Source: Bacillota bacterium (GTDB taxonomy: Bacteria > Bacillota > Dethiobacteria > DTU022). From it: a stretch of DNA of 11,015 nucleotides. Below, in pieces: positions 6,285-11,015 of this stretch; within the stretch, counting starts at the first letter, position 1, and each line of letters begins with the position of its first letter. A program made the translations under genes and the position numbers. The stretch spans positions 1-11,015 of the forward strand of contig JAAZIG010000195.1 in assembly GCA_012510325.1 (NCBI GenBank), read 5' to 3'. The notes beneath the pieces are model-generated. The model was given only the letters and a program-made list of their open reading frames with translations. It was not told where the DNA came from and did not search any database.

Positions 6285-7178
6285 GTGATCCCTTTCAAAA
6301 CTGTCTTTATCGTCAACCCCACCGCCGGGGGCGGCGGGGCCATCCGGATCTGGCGCAAACTGGAGCCGCTGCTGCGCGATGCCGGACAGGCGTACCGGGT
6401 GCACTATACGCGGTGGCGGGGCGATGCCACCGCTCTCGCGGAGAAGGCCCGTTCCGACGGCGCCGAGCTGATCGTTGGCGTAGGCGGAGACGGCACCATG
6501 CTGGAGGTGGCCAACGGTCTCGACCTCGATAAGAATATGCTGGGGATCATCCCTGCCGGCACGGGCAACGGCTTCTACCGCTCCCTGAAGATACCGGGCA
6601 ACTGCCGCCGGGCCCTGCTGGGGATGTCGTGCTGGGAACCGCGCCGGGTCGATCTGGGGGTCTTTAACGGGATCCGTTTCCTCAATATAGCCGGTTTCGG
6701 CTTCGATGCCCTGCTGACGGAATATGTCAAGGATGAGAAGCAAAAGCTTCCCGGTTACAGCGCCTACGTAGTCGGTTTTCTCAAAGAGCTGGCTACATTT
6801 CAAGACTTTAAAACTGTGGCGACAGTCGATGAGCATAAACGGATTGAGGAGAGCAACACCTTTGTGGCCATGGTGGCCAACGGTAGCTACTACGGCGGGC
6901 TGCTCTGTGTCGCTCCCCATGCCGAGATCACCGATGGGGAGCTGAATCTGCTGCTGGTCCGGAAGATGAACTATCTGGAGACAGCGGTGGTGGCAGTAAG
7001 AGCTTTTCTGAAAACGCATCTCAGCCACAGCGCCTTTAACACTGTTCCCGGCAGGGAGTTTATCATCAGCGCAGACGGGGATATCCCGGTGCAGATCGAC
7101 GGCGAACTGATGGGTTCGCTCCCGGCAAAAGTGCAGGTCCTCCCGGGAGCCCTGCAGGTGCTTGCTCCGGGGAGGTGA
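6285..7178 (+). CDS. Diacylglycerol kinase family (DAGK/YegS-like) lipid kinase
   Basis: Members phosphorylate diacylglycerol or related lipids at the membrane surface using ATP. The product has 297 residues from GTG 6285, with AAGGAGG (6271-6277) 7 bases upstream. The N-terminal domain opens with VFIVNPTAGGGG, then GGDGT (67-71), the nucleotide-binding signature, and PAGTGNGF (90-97). The common PxGTxNDFA form has Asp where this protein has Gly96. The C-terminal beta domain has NIAGFGFDA, an ANGSYYGGL segment, DGELNLLLV and a late DGE motif (VQIDGELM), all typical. Length matches the family (about 290-310). The lipid substrate cannot be read from sequence; diacylglycerol recycling is the default guess, and a sphingosine-type or isoprenoid substrate is possible. 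No promoter of its own is evident in the 72-base gap, so it probably relies on read-through of the preceding terminator. Confidence 0.93.
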   Translation: MIPFKTVFIVNPTAGGGGAIRIWRKLEPLLRDAGQAYRVHYTRWRGDATALAEKARSDGAELIVGVGGDGTMLEVANGLDLDKNMLGIIPAGTGNGFYRSLKIPGNCRRALLGMSCWEPRRVDLGVFNGIRFLNIAGFGFDALLTEYVKDEKQKLPGYSAYVVGFLKELATFQDFKTVATVDEHKRIEESNTFVAMVANGSYYGGLLCVAPHAEITDGELNLLLVRKMNYLETAVVAVRAFLKTHLSHSAFNTVPGREFIISADGDIPVQIDGELMGSLPAKVQVLPGALQVLAPGR

Positions 7179-7189
7179 CGGTTCCCAGT

Positions 7190-7217
7190 GCTGTCGCTCG
7201 CTCCGCGAGCAGCTTTT
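7190..7217 (+). terminator. Probable intrinsic terminator after the lipid kinase
   Basis: GCTCGC (7196-7201) pairs with GCGAGC (7205-7210) around the loop TCC. An outer GCT/AGC pair forms across a GTC bulge, and TTTT (7214-7217) follows at once. It starts 12 bases after the kinase stop. The T-tract is short, so efficiency is uncertain. Confidence 0.55.
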
Positions 7218-7376
7218 GAGCCGCTCGTCCTTTCCGGGGCCTCTCGCTTTTCACTTGAAGTGTTAACGAAGCAGTCCTCTTCTAACCGCGCCAACCCCGG
7301 CAAAATGCTCAAAATGGGCGCAATGTCAACTTCCCTGTCACTTTTACCACTTTATCTCCGATCTTGTATCGTTTCA

Positions 7377-7397
7377 ATTGTCATGCCAATTGACAAT
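7377..7397. promoter_or_regulatory. Candidate operator: ATTGTCA-N7-TGACAAT inverted repeat
   Basis: A perfect 7-base inverted repeat (7377-7383 and 7391-7397) lies 10 bases upstream of the TTGACA at 7408. Further TGTCA or TGACA copies sit at 7324, 7336, 7409 and 7418. The symmetric layout suits a dimeric helix-turn-helix repressor or activator, such as a GntR- or TetR-type protein, but no regulator gene is in the window to pair with it. Confidence 0.4.
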
Positions 7398-7407
7398 AAA
7401 AGCGCTG

Positions 7408-7434
7408 TTGACATCCCTGACAGAATATTATACG
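7408..7434 (+). promoter_or_regulatory. Candidate promoter for the acyl-CoA ligase
   Basis: A perfect TTGACA (7408-7413) is followed after 15 bases by TATACG (7429-7434). The spacer is short and the -10 box imperfect, as is often seen in activator-dependent promoters. If used, the leader RNA would be about 310 bases long. A second TTGACA (7390-7395) lies inside the inverted repeat and has no good -10 partner. Confidence 0.4.
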
Positions 7435-7444
7435 CTTTATGGTG

Positions 7445-7573
7445 GGGCCGGTTGGCATTGCTAACTGGTACCCGGATCTTACCCATTGTCCCAAAACGGT
7501 GTCGCTGATTCCAGCCGTCCAGATGTCTGCGGAACGGGGGTGAGCAGAGAGCCTAATTTTGGGGGACCGTTTT
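7445..7573 (+). other. Possible structured leader RNA before the acyl-CoA ligase
   Basis: CCGGTTGGC (7448-7456) pairs fully with GCTAACTGG (7460-7468), with two G-U pairs and the loop ATT, and GGG/CCC extends it across a two-base bulge. Downstream, AAAACGGT (7493-7500) matches ACCGTTTT (7566-7573) and would enclose two small stems, GCTG/CAGC (7504-7515) and CCGT/ACGG (7515-7537). There is no match to a known riboswitch that I can name. Stems this short can arise by chance. Confidence 0.25.
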
Positions 7574-7753
7574 ATCAAATCATGGGCCTGTTCCAGCTTC
7601 CTTCCTGAAACATGTGTACCTGTTGACCGCGGCGTCAGCCGAGGCTTTGCGGCAGTTTGCCGGAGCCGCTGCGTGGTCCTTTCTGATCAAGATGCAGAAG
7701 ATTCAGGTTAAGCGGTCGTCAATAGGCGTAAAAATGAAGAAGGAGGTCGCCAA

Positions 7754-9358
7754 ATGAAGAGTAAAAGATATGATGTCCCGCTGGTGAAGCTGCAGGATTT
7801 GAGTTTTTTGAAGGGCAAACAGACCGATTTTGAAAGCATCGCCGAGATGTTCACCGTCCGGGCCCAAGAACAGCCCGAGGCTGTCCATGTCTACTTTTAC
7901 GACGAGGTAGTCACGTACGGACAGACCAATGAGCGGGCTAACAAGGTGGCCAATTATCTCACAGAAAAGGGTGTTGGCAAGGGCGATATCGTCTCGGTAA
8001 TGGTGCTCAACTCTCCCGAAGTCTATTACACCATGTTCGGAGCTCAGAAGCTGGGGGCGGTGGCCCTGGCGGTCAACTATATGCTCAAGGGCCGGGAGAT
8101 CGCTTTTGTGCTGGATGACGCCAAACCGAAGGTCTCTTTCGTGAGCAGCGAATTTATGGCTCCTTTTGCCGAAGGGTACAACCTGGCCAAGCATAAGCCG
8201 ATCGTGGTTGAAGTGGCTACCGGAATAGAGCATGGCACTGAGATCGCCGAGCAGAAGTTGACCGATATTCTCGAAAAGTACCCCGCGGAGGAGGCCCTGA
8301 TCAAGCAGAGCCCCGAAGATCCGTTTATGCTGCTCTACTCATCGGGAACCACCGGCGTGCCCAAAGGGATTTTGCTCAGCAACAAAGGGCAGGCTTCCAT
8401 CTGTCGGGCCACGGCCAGACTCGGATTTTGTGAGGGCAACGATGTTGTGCTGATCATTCTGCCCATGTTCCACACCAACCCACTCTGCGTCTGGTCGTAC
8501 CCCGTTGTTTTCATGGGGCAGGCGCTCTGTATCCGCAAAGGGTTTTCACCGGCGGATTTCTGGCCCTCCATTCTGCAGTACGGGGTTACCCTGGTCATGG
8601 GCGTACCGGCCATGTATGAATATGTCTACAGAGCCGTCGATCCCGCCTCAGTGGACCTCTCCGGGGCGAAACTGAAGTGGGCGGTCTGCGGTGCCGCCCC
8701 CCTCTCCGTGGAGCTGATTAAAGGGTTTAAGGAGAGATACGGCGTCGATATTTGTGAGGGTTACGGTCTCACCGAAGTGACCGGGCTTTCAACGGTGAAC
8801 CCCCCTCTGGGCAAAAGAAAGGTCGGCTCCATCGGGACGGTTATCTCCGAGCAGGATCTGGAGATCATGGACGAGAACAATAAGATCATGGCTGCCGGAG
8901 AGAAGGGAGAGATCTGCACCCGCGGCGATGCCAACATGATTGGCTACCTTAACTTGCCCGAAGAGACGGCCAAAGCAATTCGCGACAGTTGGATGCATAC
9001 CGGTGATGTCGGCTATATGGATGAGGACGGGTTCATCTATATCGTTGATCGGATAAAAGACGTGATCAACCGCGGCGGGGAAAATATCTACCCCCGCGAA
9101 ATTGAGATCGCCCTGGAAGAGAACCCCAAGGTAGCCGGGGTTGCCGTTATCGGTGTCCCGGACAAGGCGCTGGGCGAGAGGGTCAAAGCATTTATCATTC
9201 CCCGGGAACCGGATTCGCTGACCGAGGAGGAAGTGAAGCGCTATCTGGAGGATAAGCTGGCCGTCTATAAAATACCGGAGATCATCGAATTCGCCAGCGA
9301 TCTTCCGCGGAACCCGACAGGCAAGATCATGAAGAAGGAGCTACGGGTGAAGGAATAG
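7754..9358 (+). CDS. AMP-forming acyl-CoA ligase, candidate 4-hydroxybutyrate-CoA ligase
   Basis: An ANL-superfamily enzyme that activates a carboxylic acid as acyl-AMP and then forms the CoA thioester in the cytosol. It has 534 residues from ATG 7754, with AAGGAGGT (7740-7747) 6 bases upstream. The core motifs are intact: phosphate loop YSSGTTGVPKG (195-205), GYGLTE (336-341), TGD (416-418), DRIKDVINRGGENIYP after it, and the C-terminal catalytic lysine in PTGKIMKKE (Lys524). Length matches medium-size family members of the CaiC/FadD type. The substrate cannot be read from the motifs. The next gene downstream is a 4-hydroxybutyryl-CoA dehydratase, so 4-hydroxybutyrate is the favoured acid; crotonate, a carnitine-like acid or a branched acid remain possible. 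A 575-base regulatory gap precedes it, and 141 bases follow before the dehydratase. Confidence 0.94.
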   Translation: MKSKRYDVPLVKLQDLSFLKGKQTDFESIAEMFTVRAQEQPEAVHVYFYDEVVTYGQTNERANKVANYLTEKGVGKGDIVSVMVLNSPEVYYTMFGAQKLGAVALAVNYMLKGREIAFVLDDAKPKVSFVSSEFMAPFAEGYNLAKHKPIVVEVATGIEHGTEIAEQKLTDILEKYPAEEALIKQSPEDPFMLLYSSGTTGVPKGILLSNKGQASICRATARLGFCEGNDVVLIILPMFHTNPLCVWSYPVVFMGQALCIRKGFSPADFWPSILQYGVTLVMGVPAMYEYVYRAVDPASVDLSGAKLKWAVCGAAPLSVELIKGFKERYGVDICEGYGLTEVTGLSTVNPPLGKRKVGSIGTVISEQDLEIMDENNKIMAAGEKGEICTRGDANMIGYLNLPEETAKAIRDSWMHTGDVGYMDEDGFIYIVDRIKDVINRGGENIYPREIEIALEENPKVAGVAVIGVPDKALGERVKAFIIPREPDSLTEEEVKRYLEDKLAVYKIPEIIEFASDLPRNPTGKIMKKELRVKE

Positions 9359-9366
9359 AGCGGGCA

Positions 9367-9443
9367 CTTGTTCTGTCCGGACCGGCTGAACAGGGGCGGG
9401 CTTTAGAAGCCTGCAGCGGTCCCGGTTTCGGCGGGCCTGTTTT
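9367..9443 (+). other. Two hairpins between ligase and dehydratase genes
   Basis: CTTGTTC (9367-9373) pairs with GAACAGG (9388-9394), with an inner CCG/CGG pair. A second stem, GG-T-CCCG (9418-9424) with CGGGCC (9432-9437), is followed by TG and TTTT (9440-9443), resembling a weak intrinsic terminator. GGCTT/AAGCC (9399-9411) forms a third small stem between them. They could reduce read-through into the dehydratase or mark a processing site. No strong promoter is seen between them and 9500. Confidence 0.35.
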
Positions 9444-9499
9444 CCAGTTGCGATCACACGAGCCGAACATAATCATGGGGTAAGGAGAGGAGTCTAAAG

Positions 9500-10969
9500 A
9501 TGAGAACAAGGAAAGAATATATCGAAAGATTGGGTAAGATGAACCGCAACCTTTACTCGAACGGAGAAAAGGTTGACCGGCTGGATGAGCGGCAGGAGAG
9601 CGCCATCAATGTGATGGGGGTTACCTTCGATGCCGTCTGGGATCCGGCTTCGAAAGATCTGTGCACCGCCACTTCTCACCTGACAGGGGAGACCATCAAC
9701 CGCTTCAACCATATCCATCAGAACCCCGAGGATCTACACAAAAAACAGGATATGACCCGCTATCTCTGCAACAGGGTCGGCCTCTGCATCCAGCGCTGTA
9801 TGGGTATCGATGCGGCCAATGCCATTCATGCGGTCTCCTATGAAGCGCAAAAGGATCCCGGTGCCAAAACGGCCTATCATGACAACTGGCTGAAATGGCT
9901 GGCTGAATTTCAGAAGGAGGACTGGGTGGCCAGCTGCGCCCAGACCGACGTCAAGGGGGAACGCCTGAAGCGGCCCGCCGCGCAGACCGATCCGGATATG
10001 TATGTGCGGGTGGTGGAGGAGAGAAGCGACGGGATCGTTGTGCGGGGCTCCAAGGTGCATATTTCCGGCGCTTCGGTTTCCGACGAGATCCTCGTAGTGC
10101 CCACCCGGGCGCTGCGTCCGGAAGAGGGGGCCTACGCTGTTGCCTTCGCCGTCCCCTCCGACTACGACGGGGTCAAGCAGGTGGTCCATTTCCATAATTA
10201 CCGCAAACGCGACCACTACAAAAGAGGTTTCGAGTACGGTTTTACCGATTCTTATGTGATCTTTGACGACTGTTTCGTGCCCTGGGAGCGGGTCTTCATC
10301 TGCGGGGAGACTCTCCATGGGGGAGCGGCGGCACTGCTCTTTGCTCTGTTCCACCGCCATTCCTACTCCGGCTGCAAGCCGGCCATGCTCGATTTTGTGG
10401 TCGGCCTGGCTGCTCTGGCGGCGGAGATAAACGGGATCGAGCGAACCCCGCATGTGCGCGGCATGCTTTCAGAGCTGATCATGACCGGAGAGCTCGGTTA
10501 TGCTGCCGGTTACACCGCATCAGCGAAGGGCAAGGGGGAGGTCTATATGCCCGGTGTCGGCTTTATGCCATACGGTCCGGGGAACTGTATCCCCGACTCC
10601 ATCTACTGCAATGTCGGCCGCTGCCTGACGGGAGAGGCGGTCTTTCACGAAATGGAGATACTCTGCAACATCGCCGGCGGGCTGCCGGCAACCTTCCCTT
10701 ATGAGAAGGATCTGACCGGTCCGGAAACCAAAGAGCTCTTGCAGAAATATCTGACCCGTAATCCCGATATCCCCGTAGAGGAGCAGATAAAATTCTGGCT
10801 TGCCTTTATCGATTTTGCCCTCTCGGGTGCTTCCGGTTCGCTGGCTTATGGTGCTTATCACGGCGGGGGCTCTCCGATCATGGAGCAGATCGCCATCACC
10901 AGCCAGTACGACATTGAAGCGAGGAAGGAACTTGTCCGGAAGATCGCCGGAATGAAGACTAAATCGTAA
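9500..10969 (+). CDS. abfD: 4-hydroxybutyryl-CoA dehydratase / vinylacetyl-CoA delta-isomerase
   Basis: This FAD and [4Fe-4S] enzyme dehydrates 4-hydroxybutyryl-CoA to crotonyl-CoA by a ketyl-radical route, and also isomerises vinylacetyl-CoA. It belongs to the HpaB-like flavoprotein superfamily and acts in the cytosol, normally as a homotetramer. The product has 489 residues, the usual length. The cluster ligands of the Clostridium aminobutyricum enzyme (Cys99, Cys103, His292, Cys299) correspond to Cys96 and Cys100 in CIQRC and to His285 and Cys292 in HRHSYSGC, with spacing kept; Tyr289 matches the catalytic Tyr296. These ligands separate it from cluster-free 4-hydroxyphenylacetate 3-monooxygenases. 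The ATG follows GAGGAG (9487-9492) by 7 bases. The AMP-forming ligase upstream would supply the substrate. The cluster and radical are oxygen sensitive, which fits an anaerobe. Confidence 0.94.
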   Translation: MRTRKEYIERLGKMNRNLYSNGEKVDRLDERQESAINVMGVTFDAVWDPASKDLCTATSHLTGETINRFNHIHQNPEDLHKKQDMTRYLCNRVGLCIQRCMGIDAANAIHAVSYEAQKDPGAKTAYHDNWLKWLAEFQKEDWVASCAQTDVKGERLKRPAAQTDPDMYVRVVEERSDGIVVRGSKVHISGASVSDEILVVPTRALRPEEGAYAVAFAVPSDYDGVKQVVHFHNYRKRDHYKRGFEYGFTDSYVIFDDCFVPWERVFICGETLHGGAAALLFALFHRHSYSGCKPAMLDFVVGLAALAAEINGIERTPHVRGMLSELIMTGELGYAAGYTASAKGKGEVYMPGVGFMPYGPGNCIPDSIYCNVGRCLTGEAVFHEMEILCNIAGGLPATFPYEKDLTGPETKELLQKYLTRNPDIPVEEQIKFWLAFIDFALSGASGSLAYGAYHGGGSPIMEQIAITSQYDIEARKELVRKIAGMKTKS

Positions 10970-11015
10970 TATCTCCCGATCTAAAGATCAGCTCCCGGTC
11001 CGGCAGCTACAGCAG
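10970..11015. other. Downstream edge, nothing identified
   Basis: The 46 bases after the dehydratase stop hold only a tiny GATC-TAAA-GATC palindrome and two copies of CTCCCG (10973 and 10992). There is no terminator and no start codon with a ribosome binding site, so the operon may continue beyond the window. Confidence 0.5.

Larger units (their letters stand above)
7218..7739. other. Long non-coding stretch upstream of the acyl-CoA ligase
   Basis: No convincing gene is found here on either strand. Open frames of 65-106 codons exist but have low-complexity Ser/Arg/Leu-rich products, no ribosome binding site and no recognisable motif. The region holds an inverted repeat, a TTGACA promoter candidate and several short stems, listed separately. 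The earlier part (7218-7320) shows only CACTTGAAGTG (7252-7262) followed by GTTAAC, a small palindromic cluster of unknown meaning. Nothing characteristic of a known riboswitch class was recognised. Confidence 0.6.

Noticed and set aside
7453..7470. Sigma-54 type promoter suggested by TGGCA followed by TTGC
   Set aside because: The spacing between the two elements does not fit the -24/-12 pattern.
7188..7508. Plus-strand 106-codon frame in the long intergenic stretch
   Set aside because: It starts inside the probable kinase terminator, lacks a ribosome binding site, runs through the candidate operator and promoter, and has no recognisable domain.
7488..7573. Possible insertion-sequence remnant suggested by the AAAACGGT and ACCGTTTT ends
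   Set aside because: No transposase fragment or target-site duplication is seen between or beside the repeats, and 8-base ends over 80 bases are weak evidence.
7734..7757. Seven-codon open frame whose TGA overlaps the ligase ATG
   Set aside because: It has only a weak upstream site, and its codons are the ligase's own ribosome binding site. Translational coupling is possible but chance is the simpler reading.

Overview
The window reads as a chromosomal segment of a Gram-positive-type anaerobe, most likely a Bacillota (clostridial or syntrophic) lineage. The grounds are very strong AAGGAGG-type ribosome binding sites before almost every gene, frequent GTG/TTG starts, sigma-A-like promoters, a Thermotoga/Bacillus-type SpeD, an NfeD-slipin pair, and enzymes of CoA-thioester fermentation. 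This assignment is inferred from gene content. No rRNA, tRNA, CRISPR array or mobile element was recognised.

Layout. Positions 1-1946 (minus strand) hold the N-terminal 648 codons of a single-chain ADP-forming acyl/acetyl-CoA synthetase that runs off the left edge. A divergent promoter region (about 1950-2140) separates it from a plus-strand polyamine/nucleotide operon: speD (2141-2524), an aminopropyltransferase speE of the Thermus/ACL5 type (2546-3457) and ndk (start inferred at 3487, ends 3948). A strong hairpin and a new promoter follow. Next is a membrane pair, nfeD (ClpP-class membrane serine protease, 4083-5450) and a slipin/stomatin (5454-6212), separated by 3 bases. An intrinsic terminator sits just before a DAGK/YegS-like lipid kinase (6285-7178). 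A 575-base non-coding stretch (7179-7753) then carries a probable terminator, an inverted-repeat operator candidate, a TTGACA promoter and a possibly structured leader. It precedes an AMP-forming acyl-CoA ligase (7754-9358) and a 4-hydroxybutyryl-CoA dehydratase (9500-10969).

How the genes may work together. The ligase and dehydratase make a plausible two-step entry of 4-hydroxybutyrate into crotonyl-CoA metabolism (activation to the CoA thioester, then radical dehydration). The ADP-forming CoA ligase at the other end could recover ATP from acetyl-CoA, but it is not in the same transcription unit, so this link is an inference. SpeD and SpeE supply and use decarboxylated S-adenosylmethionine for polyamine synthesis.

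The points most worth a second look are: ndk, which seems to begin at a non-canonical ATC codon; SpeE, whose Thermus/ACL5-like motifs and Asp-to-Glu change at a catalytic motif leave its product uncertain; the long regulatory region before the 4-hydroxybutyrate genes; and the terminator abutting the lipid kinase's ribosome binding site. I see no clearly unprecedented multi-gene system here.
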